Below are positions 15,506-23,324 of a stretch of 32,214 nucleotides of DNA, one piece after another. Below the pieces are notes generated by a model that was not told the DNA's origin, made no database searches, and saw nothing but the letters and a program-made list of their open reading frames with translations. The stretch is taken from NCBI GenBank assembly GCA_026705925.1, contig JAPOZT010000038.1, positions 1 through 32,214 of the forward strand, written 5' to 3'. The DNA is from Gemmatimonadota bacterium (GTDB taxonomy: Bacteria > JAAXHH01). Each line of letters opens with the position of its first letter. Within the stretch, counting starts at the first letter, position 1. The position numbers were made by a program, and so were the translations under genes.

Positions 15506-17275
15506 TCATTCCGCCTCGTCCAGCCGCTCGACGTCCACGTAGTACGCCCCCTGTATATCGCCATTCTCATCAATTAAAGAAGCATGCAGGAGCGTCGTTC
15601 CCGTGCTGCAGACCGCGAGGGTGAACTCGGCGGTCTTATCGCCAGACTCCAGGGGTTCGCTCCTTTCCTCGTCGAAGAGCGACAGACGCGCTTCTACCGG
15701 CCGGATCTCCCCGGAGCGGGCATCCTCCGGGGCGTAGATGAGGGTCCTTGCCTCCTCGTGCGGGATCGTTCCGTCGATGGCCAGGTCGCGTTCGGCGGGC
15801 CAGCGGCGCAGGGAGAACCGGTAGCGGCCTGGCTGCTCAATCTCGACAGCCCAGGTACCGGTACTTTTCCTGGCCTGCGCGATGTGGGTCTGGTGCCAGG
15901 CCACGTCCCCCAGCACGTCCATGGCGCAGAGGCGCGCGGGATTCTCGGCCGGATCGCCGAGCGTTATGGGACAGTAGGCTTCGAATCCGGATGAGATCTC
16001 GTCCCACCAGGCGTCATAGGCGCCGCGCAGCCGCTCCACCACGCCCGGAAGGTCGGCGGCCACGTCCTTGCGCTGTCCCGGATCGGCCTTGATGTCGTAC
16101 AGCTCTTCGCCCCGGACGAGCCGCCAGCGGCGTGTCATCACGGCATTGGTCCATTTCTCCGGCGGCACGGTATCCTGGCGATACTGCAGGAAATGGACAC
16201 GGTCACCGGGCAGACTCGCCTGGCCGCCATGCAACAGCCGTGCCAAGCTCCGGCCATCGAAGTTCACATCAGGCGCGTCGAGATCACAGAGGTCGATGAA
16301 GGTCGGCAGCACGTCGATATGAAGACTCATCTCGTCGACGTCCCGTCCTCCGTCGAGACCACCTCCCGGCCATCGGAGGAAGAAGGGCACGCGGTGCCCG
16401 CCGTCATAGTAGGACCCCTTCTTGCCCCGCATCCCCGCATTGTATCCCCGCACCACGTGTTGGTTCTCATCAAGTTCGCTTCCACCGGAACTCCCGTTGT
16501 CGGTCATGAAGACCAGGACAGTGTCTTCTTCCAGGCCCAGTTCAGCGAGCCTGCGGCGAAGGCGGCCGAAGTTCTCGTCGATGTTCGCGATCATGCCGCA
16601 GAATTCAGGTTCCGGCACTTCGGGGTTGCCGCGGTAGGGCCGGGCGTATTCCTCGGACACGAGATAGGGGGTGTGTGGGGCGTTGGTAGAAAGATAGACG
16701 AAAAACGGCGCGTCTGATCCGGCCTCACCGCTCACGGACTGACCGTCCGCGCACCCCTCGATGAAGCGGATCGCCTCGTCGAACCACACGTCGGTGCAAT
16801 ACCCCACGTGCTCCACGGGCGCGCCGTTGTGGAAATAGGTGTCGTCGAAGTAGTTGTTTCCCCAGAAGTCCGGCGTCTGTCCCACGCCGCCGCCCTTGTG
16901 AGCCACCACGTGCTGGAATCCGCGGTCCTGGGGCCGGTAGGGGTAGTTGTCCCCCAGGTGCCATTTGCCGAACATGGCGGTGCGATAGCCGGCCGCGCCG
17001 AAGACGTCCGCCATGGTCGTCTCCGACTTACGCAGGATGGACCGGCCCCAGCAGGTCGCCCACGCGCCGTTGCGCACGGGCCGCCGGCCGGTCATCAAGG
17101 CGCCGCGCGTCGGCGTGCACAGGGGCGACACGTGGAAGTCGGTCAGGCGGACCGCGTCATCGTGAAAGGCGTCGATACGGGGTGTCTTCAGCCACGGATG
17201 TCCGGTGCATCCCAGGTCGCCGTAGCCCTGGTCGTCCGTGATGACCAGGACGACATTGGGTCTTTTGTCGCTCAT
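15506..17275 (-). CDS. Sulfatase (arylsulfatase A family, type I)
   Basis: This 589-residue enzyme hydrolyses sulfate esters. PNVVLVITDDQGYGDLG carries the metal-binding Asp14/Asp15, and Cys53 in CTPTRGALMTGR is the C-x-P-x-R formylglycine site that needs an FGE/anSME maturase. GKWHLG follows (about 103-108). No clear signal peptide precedes MSDKRPN, so the enzyme appears cytoplasmic or uses another route. It carries a C-terminal add-on (about residues 480-589) that resembles the glycine/WP-rich tail seen in many sulfatases. It is third in a likely operon, 46 bp after the SulP transporter gene. A partial degraded copy of a related sulfatase lies at 20781-20889. Confidence 0.92.
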   Translation of the reverse strand: MSDKRPNVVLVITDDQGYGDLGCTGHPWLKTPRIDAFHDDAVRLTDFHVSPLCTPTRGALMTGRRPVRNGAWATCWGRSILRKSETTMADVFGAAGYRTAMFGKWHLGDNYPYRPQDRGFQHVVAHKGGGVGQTPDFWGNNYFDDTYFHNGAPVEHVGYCTDVWFDEAIRFIEGCADGQSVSGEAGSDAPFFVYLSTNAPHTPYLVSEEYARPYRGNPEVPEPEFCGMIANIDENFGRLRRRLAELGLEEDTVLVFMTDNGSSGGSELDENQHVVRGYNAGMRGKKGSYYDGGHRVPFFLRWPGGGLDGGRDVDEMSLHIDVLPTFIDLCDLDAPDVNFDGRSLARLLHGGQASLPGDRVHFLQYRQDTVPPEKWTNAVMTRRWRLVRGEELYDIKADPGQRKDVAADLPGVVERLRGAYDAWWDEISSGFEAYCPITLGDPAENPARLCAMDVLGDVAWHQTHIAQARKSTGTWAVEIEQPGRYRFSLRRWPAERDLAIDGTIPHEEARTLIYAPEDARSGEIRPVEARLSLFDEERSEPLESGDKTAEFTLAVCSTGTTLLHASLIDENGDIQGAYYVDVERLDEAE

Positions 17276-17321
17276 GGTATCGTTATCCAGAACACCCTGT
17301 TGATTGGCGGCATCAGGCTCA

Positions 17322-19529
17322 TTACCTGGACTGGTATCGCTGGCCCCGGCGGTCGGTCAGCATGAACCTGTAGAGTCTACGGCTGAGATCGGGTTTCTCC
17401 AGCTCCATCTGCCGATGGCCGGCGGGCGTAAGCATCACTGTAACGCAGCGTTCTTCCGCGATCTCAATGGTCGAGGTCCTCAAACCGCCAAATACGGCCA
17501 TCGGCGCGACGACATTGCCCGGACCCACCTGAAAGAGGCGGGTACCGAGCGCGTCATATACCGAGATTCTCCCGCTTACGACGAGTTGCATACCGTGGTG
17601 GAGACCGTCCGATCCCGACAGCGCGTCTCCCGGGGCGTATTCACACCGGTCCACCCAGCGTTCAAGCTGACCGACCAGTTCTTCAAAGTGGATCTGCCGG
17701 GACAGGTGGTCTTCCAGATCTTCCGCCACCCGATCCAGCAGATCGGTCCGGCCGTCCTCCCCGGTACCTTCAAGTTGCCGCATTGTTGCCCGGATGTTCA
17801 AATCTTCACACCGTTCCAGGGCAAGGTCCAGATTGCGTTCGAACCAGACCCTTTCTCGAATCGTGTCCGGCAGGTCGTTGGAGACGCGGGACTGAAAGCT
17901 GTCGGACGAGGCCGCGAACACGACATGCGCCCCGTTCGCATGAGCGGTCCGCAGAAACATGACCAGGGTGTTCAGCGCAGACGCATCGAATCCCATGATA
18001 TTCGTACAATCGAGTACAATTAACGCCGGAGTGGGTGTTTCGGCCAGGAGCTTCTTGAGAGGTCTGATCAGGCGGTAGATGGTACCGAAGAAGATGTAAC
18101 CGCGCAGACGTACGATTCGAATTCGTTCCCCGTTGGAAAGCAGGATGCTCTGGTCGATAACCGACCGGATCCTGTTGCTCTGTAGGTCCAGACCGGAAAG
18201 CGTGGTTTCGATAGGATTCGATCGTACGAGGTAAAGGGCGAAAAGGCCGAAGTTGGCGACCAGCCCTATGGCCACGCCTTCCACGATTCCGAATACGGCA
18301 ATTGTGACGGCGATGACGACAATGATTCCGTAGTCTCGCCAATTGAGACGTTTGCGAACTTTGATCAGCCAATTGTACAGAAGGTCTATTCCGATGAAGA
18401 ATATCAACCCTCCTACGAACATGATGGGGATCAGCTGCAGCACTGCGTTCCCTAAGAACAGGGTCGCGCCCAGCCAGACGGAAGCGAAAACGCCAGCCCA
18501 CGGTGTGCCGGCGCCAAGTTTCCGCGAGGCGATCGACAGGACAATCGAGTGCGCTCCCGGCGAACTGCCTCCCATGCCGGCGAGGATGCCCGCGGCGCCG
18601 GCAATGCGGAACTCCCTGTCATGGTCGATTTCCACCCCTGTGGCCAGTACCAGACCGTCCGTGATGATCAACATGCTAAGCACCATCAGCATAGTCACCC
18701 CAATCAGTGTCGATATCTGGGTGAGCACCACGCTCCAGTCCACGAGTCCGAAATCACCCGGACCAAATGCGGGCCAGAGACCGGTTCCCCCGACCCCGGA
18801 CCACAGCAGACCGGCCGACTGCGCCGATTCCACGGTAATGCCGGAGACGTAAAGTACGGTGTGGAAAACACAGGTAAGGAGCAGGAAACTCCAGATCGGA
18901 AAGGCCACGCTGGACTTTCGTTCCATGACGAGCATCAGCACGACACCGTACGCGATTCCTGGTGTCCATTTCAGGACGGTATCCGGTTCGAACAGGCGAT
19001 CGATCGTCCGCCAACCTATTGGCATCGAACTCATCATGGAAAGGGCGGCCAGACAGAGTACCCACCCTAATCCCGCAAAACATCCGGCCGTGACCGGGAA
19101 GGGTATGAATCGCAGCAGGTTGGACATCCGGCCGATACCGATAACGAGGAATACCAGGCCGGTGACCAGGCTGCACAGGATCAGCAGCGTGGTCATGGTC
19201 ATGAAGGCGGCATCCAACGGCGCGTCACCCATACTCGACGTGACCGCCACGGCCATCGTTCCGAGTGCTGCGGCGGGTATGTCATGCGGCACCGCCAGTG
19301 CGCCCCGATAGCTGCTGGAGATGGCGATCAGCAGGGTGAGTATCGTGGATCCGAACAACATCATGCCCGCACCGGGCACGACGTATAACTGGAGTGGTCC
19401 GGCGAAGATGAGGGCCGAAAGGGCGAAACAGTAGGGTATGGTGAGTGCGGCCAGGATCATACTGGCAAGCAGGGCCCGCTTCAATTCACCCGCTATGTTT
19501 TCGCTTTGGAGCGTTGAAGATATCGACAT
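17322..19529 (-). CDS. SulP-family anion transporter with STAS and C-terminal cNMP-binding-like domain
   Basis: The 735-residue inner-membrane protein has a SulP transporter core (about 20-435, roughly a dozen hydrophobic segments; RFIPFPVTAGCFAGLGW is the conserved helix region), a STAS domain (about 465-575; LIVLDCTNIMGFDASALNTL) and a C-terminal cyclic-nucleotide-binding-like domain (about 600-725; LRTSTIEI). The usual Gly-Glu before the cNMP phosphate-binding cassette is replaced by VVAPMAVFG, so nucleotide binding is doubtful. SulP proteins move sulfate, bicarbonate or dicarboxylates. The SulP-STAS-cNMP order also occurs in fungal Ygr125w/Vsb1, which is linked to basic amino acid storage, so sulfate is not certain. 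Being between a methyltransferase and a sulfatase on one strand makes sulfate the leading guess. Confidence 0.88.
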   Translation of the reverse strand: MSISSTLQSENIAGELKRALLASMILAALTIPYCFALSALIFAGPLQLYVVPGAGMMLFGSTILTLLIAISSSYRGALAVPHDIPAAALGTMAVAVTSSMGDAPLDAAFMTMTTLLILCSLVTGLVFLVIGIGRMSNLLRFIPFPVTAGCFAGLGWVLCLAALSMMSSMPIGWRTIDRLFEPDTVLKWTPGIAYGVVLMLVMERKSSVAFPIWSFLLLTCVFHTVLYVSGITVESAQSAGLLWSGVGGTGLWPAFGPGDFGLVDWSVVLTQISTLIGVTMLMVLSMLIITDGLVLATGVEIDHDREFRIAGAAGILAGMGGSSPGAHSIVLSIASRKLGAGTPWAGVFASVWLGATLFLGNAVLQLIPIMFVGGLIFFIGIDLLYNWLIKVRKRLNWRDYGIIVVIAVTIAVFGIVEGVAIGLVANFGLFALYLVRSNPIETTLSGLDLQSNRIRSVIDQSILLSNGERIRIVRLRGYIFFGTIYRLIRPLKKLLAETPTPALIVLDCTNIMGFDASALNTLVMFLRTAHANGAHVVFAASSDSFQSRVSNDLPDTIRERVWFERNLDLALERCEDLNIRATMRQLEGTGEDGRTDLLDRVAEDLEDHLSRQIHFEELVGQLERWVDRCEYAPGDALSGSDGLHHGMQLVVSGRISVYDALGTRLFQVGPGNVVAPMAVFGGLRTSTIEIAEERCVTVMLTPAGHRQMELEKPDLSRRLYRFMLTDRRGQRYQSR

Positions 19530-19559
19530 GCGGAATTGAGAACCGGAAGCTGATGCCGT

Positions 19560-20375
19560 TCAGTGACCCCGGATCCTGTTCGTCTTGCTGGCTACCCAGA
19601 TCTGTTCGTTTCCATGACGGAATGGGCCGCGTTGGAAATCCCCGTACAGCGCCTCGATTTCGAAGCCGAACAGTTCGAGGAGGTGCTGCACCTCGTAACG
19701 ATTGAAATAATGGAAATTAAGGGCGAGGCTTGTCTTCGAAATCAGCCTTCCATCCGGGTTTGTCTCTTCGAAAAACATGAACCAGTCAAGCGTCTGCTCC
19801 TCTGGGTCGAACTGTTTTGATTCATGCAAGGCGAACCGGTTTCCGGACACTGCATGTTCAAACGACCTGACGTATTTGAGTATCCCGCCGGCCGATCTAG
19901 AGTTGGTGGCAATTTCATCGACACCGGGGTCGAAAAAGTTAAATATCAGTCGGCCATGGTCCAGCAGGTGGTCATGTATACACGCCAGCGCATTGCGTCG
20001 ATCGTCCAAGGTCAGCATGAACATGAAGGACCGGTAAGGTATGATGACCAGATCGAACTTTCGGTCCAGTTCAAATGACCGCATATCTCCTTCGACGCAT
20101 CGGATTCGCTGGCGCGCATCTCCACACATCCCGCTTATTTTCCGGCGGGCAACTTCCAGCATCGCCGGCGAATTGTCGATGCCAAAGATGGATACGCCGG
20201 CTTCCGCTACGGGAATCAATATTCGGCCCGTACCACACCCCAATTCCAATACCTGTCCATTCGCTTTGCGCGCCTCGTCCAGGTAAAACGACACGTCACC
20301 GTTCTGTCCTGTGGCAAAGTAGTCGTATAAATCCGCGTCCATTTCATTCAGGATTCTCGTCACACAATACTCCAT
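19560..20375 (-). CDS. Class I SAM-dependent methyltransferase
   Basis: This 271-residue protein has the Rossmann SAM site: motif I QVLELGCGTGRIL (about 41-53), the acidic residue at the end of strand 2 (GIDNSPAMLEVARRK) and motif III-like CVEGDMRSFEL. The C-terminal half (HYFNRYEVQHLLELFGFEIEALYGDF) is as in methyltransferase domain 25 proteins. The substrate is unknown. Base composition is lower in GC than the flanking genes, which might mark recent transfer. A second possible start exists at the Met 12 residues in; I keep the longer form. It is first in a likely operon, 30 bp before the SulP gene. Confidence 0.85.
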   Translation of the reverse strand: MEYCVTRILNEMDADLYDYFATGQNGDVSFYLDEARKANGQVLELGCGTGRILIPVAEAGVSIFGIDNSPAMLEVARRKISGMCGDARQRIRCVEGDMRSFELDRKFDLVIIPYRSFMFMLTLDDRRNALACIHDHLLDHGRLIFNFFDPGVDEIATNSRSAGGILKYVRSFEHAVSGNRFALHESKQFDPEEQTLDWFMFFEETNPDGRLISKTSLALNFHYFNRYEVQHLLELFGFEIEALYGDFQRGPFRHGNEQIWVASKTNRIRGH

Positions 20376-20401
20376 TTACGCGATCCCGACGGAAGAAGGT
20401 G

Positions 20402-20435
20402 TGTGAATAGCTGATCGATGTGAATAGCTGATCGA
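20402..20435. repeat. Perfect 17-bp direct repeat in the leader of the methyltransferase operon
   Basis: Two identical adjacent copies of TGTGAATAGCTGATCGA (20402-20418 and 20419-20435) lie 27 bp upstream of the methyltransferase start and just after the putative transcript start. Tandem identical copies at this place suggest an operator or recent slippage. Confidence 0.8.
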
Positions 20436-20440
20436 AAAGG

Positions 20441-20468
20441 AATATAAGAGTATCGTTTGCAGGATACT
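20441..20468 (-). promoter_or_regulatory. Weak promoter and inverted repeat upstream of the methyltransferase operon
   Basis: On the minus strand TATATT (20441-20446) is a good -10, but the best -35 (TTAGTA, 20465-20470, spacer 18) matches only 3/6, as expected for an activated promoter. AGTATC (20449-20454) and GATACT (20463-20468) form a 6-bp inverted repeat with an 8-base loop directly upstream of the -10. On the plus strand the same hairpin is followed by AAAGTTTTTT and could act as a terminator, but no plus-strand gene ends there. Confidence 0.35.
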
Positions 20469-20595
20469 AAAGTTTTTTAATTAATAATTGGTGAGTGATG
20501 AATAGTGGTGTATTGAGAGGACTACGCAGGATAGGAGCAGTCGTACGTTGGGGATGGAACGAATACCCTGACGCTTGACGGTAACGGATCAGGAC
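20469..20595. other. AT-rich gap with no recognisable gene
   Basis: The first 50 bases (about 20469-20520) are strongly AT-rich in an otherwise GC-rich window. The rest up to 20595 has no convincing frame, RNA fold or promoter. It separates the methyltransferase leader from the chimeric pseudogene. Confidence 0.4.
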
Positions 20596-20889
20596 CTGGT
20601 GCAAAAACAGCCGCAACCCCGTGTGGACCATAATCAAGCCGAATTCGACGGCCGCTACCGTCAAGCCCTTGTCCGCCGTTGACCCGCCCGTCTGAGCGAC
20701 CTACTTCACGTTGCTCCGGCTCGTGCGGTAGATGTTGTCTCGAAATGGGATCTAGGCGTCCGAAGAGAGGCAGATCCCGCCGCAGGATGGATCGGCCCCA
20801 GCAGGTCGTCCAGGTGCCATTGCGCACAGGGCGCCGTAGCCCCGATCGTCCGTGATAACCAGGACGCCGTTGGGTCTTTTTTCGCTCAT
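20596..20889 (-). pseudogene. Chimeric pseudogene: sulfatase N-terminus pieces joined to purH-like 3' end
   Basis: Read on the minus strand from 20889, the first 20 codons are a sulfatase start (MSEKRPNGVLVITDDRGYG, against MSDKRPNVVLVITDDQGYG in the intact gene at 15506-17275). After a deletion of about 136 bp comes VRNGTWTTCWGRSILR (intact residues 67-82). At about 20778 the sequence switches to the last 60 or so codons of the stand-alone AICAR transformylase gene, ending HTGLRLFLH. That part holds two in-frame TAG codons (in the peptide SSDA-stop-IPFRDN and NVK-stop-VAQTGG) and has lost its own stop (TAG to CAG). By eye the purH-like part is roughly four-fifths identical to 21841-22022. 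Not functional as a protein. Confidence 0.85.
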
Positions 20890-21093
20890 CCTGCCTTCAT
20901 CTCCCTCGCGTTTCGAAATCGATGTAATACAGCTAATTTGAGCACTTTCAGTCATGGACATACCGTTCAGGGTGATTACGGGTGATGGCATAAGTGAACA
21001 GGCGATATTGGGCTTGCGTGTCACCATATCTCCCTTCATGGTATCAGTAAACCCGGATGCCATTCGAGTCATCCATTCGCTTAGGAATAACAC
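20890..21093. other. Intergenic region upstream of the glycerophosphodiesterase gene
   Basis: About 200 bp with no recognisable gene. A plus-strand frame beginning at 20954 has no ribosome site and no familiar motif. I could not find a good promoter for the plus-strand gene at 21094. Confidence 0.4.
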
Positions 21094-21819
21094 ATGGTTG
21101 CCAATGTTGCCCATCGCGGCGCGTCGGGAAACAACCCCGAAAACACGTTATGCGCGTTTCAGACGGCGCTGGAAATCGGCGTGGATGAGATTGAACTCGA
21201 TCTCCGTTCTACCAGGGACGGGCATCTCTTCGTCATGCACGATGCCACCGTAGACCGAACAACCGACGGTACGGGCGCCATAAGCGAGCTCACACTTGCC
21301 GAGATCAGGGCGCTCGACGCCGGAAGGGTGTTTGGCGAAAGGTTTCGGGGCGAACGCGTGCCGACCTGGGAGGAAGCGCTGGATCTCGTTCGTGGTAAAG
21401 TGAGGCTCAATGTACACCTTAAAGAGGGTGGAAACCCGGATGGCGAATTTGAACGCAAGGTGGCGAAAGCGCTGCGCGCGTTCCGAATGATGGACGATTC
21501 CATTCTGGCCTGCAATGATGAGAGCGTGGGGATCTTTGCCGAGGTCGACCCGCGAATAGCTTGCCGGATATTTCCGAACAACCGCTCACCCGAGGAGTAC
21601 ATTCGGTCATCTGCGGAGATGGAGCTTAGGACGACGCAGCCCGGACGGGACATGACCACGCCGGAATTTGTTCAGAAGGCGCACGAATCAGGTCTGGGTG
21701 TACATATATTCTACGCGGACACCCCCGAAGACATGCGGACATATATCGGGATGGGCGTGGACGGGATCCTGACCAACTATCCGGAACGGATGAAAGCGGT
21801 GATCGCGGAAACCTTGTAG
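21094..21819 (+). CDS. Glycerophosphodiester phosphodiesterase family protein
   Basis: This 241-residue TIM-barrel enzyme cleaves glycerophosphodiesters into glycerol-3-phosphate and an alcohol. Catalytic features are all present: His7-Arg8 in VAHRGASG, Glu16 in NPENTLCAF, Glu34 and Asp36 in DEIELDLRST (metal site) and His49 in VMHDATVDRTTDGTG. It ends with GVDGILTNYPERM, the usual family tail. Without a signal peptide it should be cytoplasmic, like UgpQ. AGGAAT lies about 8 bases before the ATG. It is convergent with the AICAR transformylase gene, 21 bp between stops, and seems to be a single-gene unit. Confidence 0.93.
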   Translation: MVANVAHRGASGNNPENTLCAFQTALEIGVDEIELDLRSTRDGHLFVMHDATVDRTTDGTGAISELTLAEIRALDAGRVFGERFRGERVPTWEEALDLVRGKVRLNVHLKEGGNPDGEFERKVAKALRAFRMMDDSILACNDESVGIFAEVDPRIACRIFPNNRSPEEYIRSSAEMELRTTQPGRDMTTPEFVQKAHESGLGVHIFYADTPEDMRTYIGMGVDGILTNYPERMKAVIAETL

Positions 21820-21840
21820 CGGGGACGATCGGCGTCTGTG

Positions 21841-23007
21841 CTAGTGCAGAAACAGTCGCAACCCGGTGTGGGCCATGGCCATGCCGTATTCGTCGGCCGC
21901 TTCCGTCACGCCCTTGTCCGCTGCAGAGCCACCCGTCTGGGCCACGTACCGCACGTTGCTTCGCCCCGCCCGGTCGATGTTGTCGCGGAAGGGTATAAAG
22001 GCGTCCGAAGAAAGGCAGATCCCCTCGAAACGGGAAACATAATCCCGCCGTTCTGCCGGGGAGATCGGTACGGGGCGTTCTTCGAGGTCGTCCAGCATGC
22101 GGACTTCTTCCGTGTCGGAAAGCTGATCCCAGAGGAGGAATTGGTCGACGAGGTTCGTCTTCTCGGTGCGTTTGAGGCCTGCGCGAAAAGGAAGATCCAG
22201 CGTCCAGGGATGCTGCTGCAGGAACCACTTGTCGGCCTTGTCGCAGGCCAGTCTCGTGCAGTGGATGCGGGATTGCTGGCCCGCGCCCATGCCGATTACC
22301 TGGCCGTCACAGGCCACGCAGACGGAATTGGATTGGGTGTACTTGAGGGCGATCGTTGCCACGACGAGGGTGTCGAGCGCGGAATCCGGAATGTCACGGT
22401 TGTTTGTGACAATGTTGGCGAAGGTCTGCCGGGTGATGGCCGCGTCGTTGCGAGGTTGTTCCAGCTGAAGGCCGAACAGCGTTCTTTGCTCGACCTCGGG
22501 CGGCTCGAAGTCCGGATCGATTTCCAATACGAGGTATCCGCCATCCTTCTTCGCGCGCAGGACTTCCAGCGCGTCCGGTTCGTATCCCGGCGCGATGATC
22601 AGGTCCGACACTTCCCGTCTGAGCACGTTGGCCAGGGACCGATCCACCACCTCGCTCACAGCCGCCGCGTCCCCGAAGGAGCACATGCGGTCGCCACCGC
22701 GGGCACGGATGTAAGCGGCTGCCCCGGGCGAATACGCCTTCGCTGCCAGGAATTGCGAGGCCAGGTACGTATCTCCGAGGTCCGCGGCGATCGCCGCGCC
22801 GGCAGGACTGGCGTGCTTGAAGGACGCCGCTCCGGCCACCCCGGTAGCCTGTTTCAATTCCCGTGCCAGTTGCCATGCGCCCATGGCGTCGATGATATTG
22901 ACGAAACCCGGCGTTCCGTTAAGCACGTGCAGCGGCGATTCGGGCGGCAAGGTCACCCTGGCGGGATGTTGATGGGGATTGAGTCCGTATTTAAGTGATA
23001 GATCCAT
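21841..23007 (-). CDS. Stand-alone AICAR transformylase (PurH C-terminal domain only)
   Basis: The 388-residue protein matches the formyltransferase half of PurH: KYGLNPHQ at the N-terminus, the catalytic Lys64-His65 in ASFKHASPAG, and the late SSDAFIPFRDNIDRA and GMAMAHTGLRLFLH end. It transfers a formyl group from 10-formyltetrahydrofolate to AICAR in purine synthesis. The inosine cyclohydrolase (MGS-fold) half of ordinary PurH is absent, and the start MDLSLKYGLNPHQ is too close to the domain edge for a missed upstream exon, so IMP cyclohydrolase must come from another gene. The ribosome site is weak. A degraded copy of its 3' end lies in the chimeric pseudogene 1 kb away. Confidence 0.85.
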   Translation of the reverse strand: MDLSLKYGLNPHQHPARVTLPPESPLHVLNGTPGFVNIIDAMGAWQLARELKQATGVAGAASFKHASPAGAAIAADLGDTYLASQFLAAKAYSPGAAAYIRARGGDRMCSFGDAAAVSEVVDRSLANVLRREVSDLIIAPGYEPDALEVLRAKKDGGYLVLEIDPDFEPPEVEQRTLFGLQLEQPRNDAAITRQTFANIVTNNRDIPDSALDTLVVATIALKYTQSNSVCVACDGQVIGMGAGQQSRIHCTRLACDKADKWFLQQHPWTLDLPFRAGLKRTEKTNLVDQFLLWDQLSDTEEVRMLDDLEERPVPISPAERRDYVSRFEGICLSSDAFIPFRDNIDRAGRSNVRYVAQTGGSAADKGVTEAADEYGMAMAHTGLRLFLH

Positions 23008-23324
23008 GGGCCGGTTGTCTTGTGTCCTGGTTTCAGTCAGGGTAGACCGGGCAGGTACTTATACATATCCCTGCTCAAATGAACAGTGTTTCAACGTGCG
23101 CGGACAATATAATCCCCTTTTTACTGACGGGCAAACGCTCAGAGGGTAAACTCTTGTTTCATCCGGCACGGAAAACCATATTCACAGGCCGATGCGCAGG
23201 GCGATGCACGAGGCGATGCACGAGGCGATGCACGAGGCGATTCGCCAGTCGCACGGGTTCCGAAAAACCAGCCAGGCCCTGGTCGAAAACCCGCTGATCT
23301 TTCCACCCCATTCAGGATCCTTCC
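23008..23324. other. Divergent intergenic region between AICAR transformylase and APC permease
   Basis: About 317 bp with no supported gene. A perfect TATAAT occurs on the plus strand at 23108-23113 but lacks a good -35 partner; another weak plus-strand pair is TTGTTT with CATATT at 17-base spacing (starting near 23154). The 12-bp tandem repeat at 23188-23247 fills the middle of the region. Both flanking genes presumably have promoters here. Confidence 0.4.
23188..23247. repeat. 12-bp tandem repeat, five units
   Basis: Five 12-bp units run from 23188 to 23247; the middle three are identical (GGCGATGCACGA) and the outer two are degenerate (GGCCGATGCGCA and GGCGATTCGCCA). The array lies 77 bp before the permease ATG, in its probable leader. 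Because the unit is a multiple of three it reads as a repeated peptide in every frame, which makes false small frames here. Confidence 0.88.

Noticed and set aside
20449..20478. Rho-independent terminator on the plus strand
   Set aside because: The hairpin with T-run is real, but the stem is only 6 bp and AT-rich and no plus-strand gene ends before it.
20954..21253. Plus-strand reading frame of 99 codons starting before the glycerophosphodiesterase
   Set aside because: It has no ribosome site, no motif and overlaps the start of the real gene in another frame.
23188..23247. CRISPR array
   Set aside because: Units are 12 bp and contiguous without spacers; no cas genes nearby.
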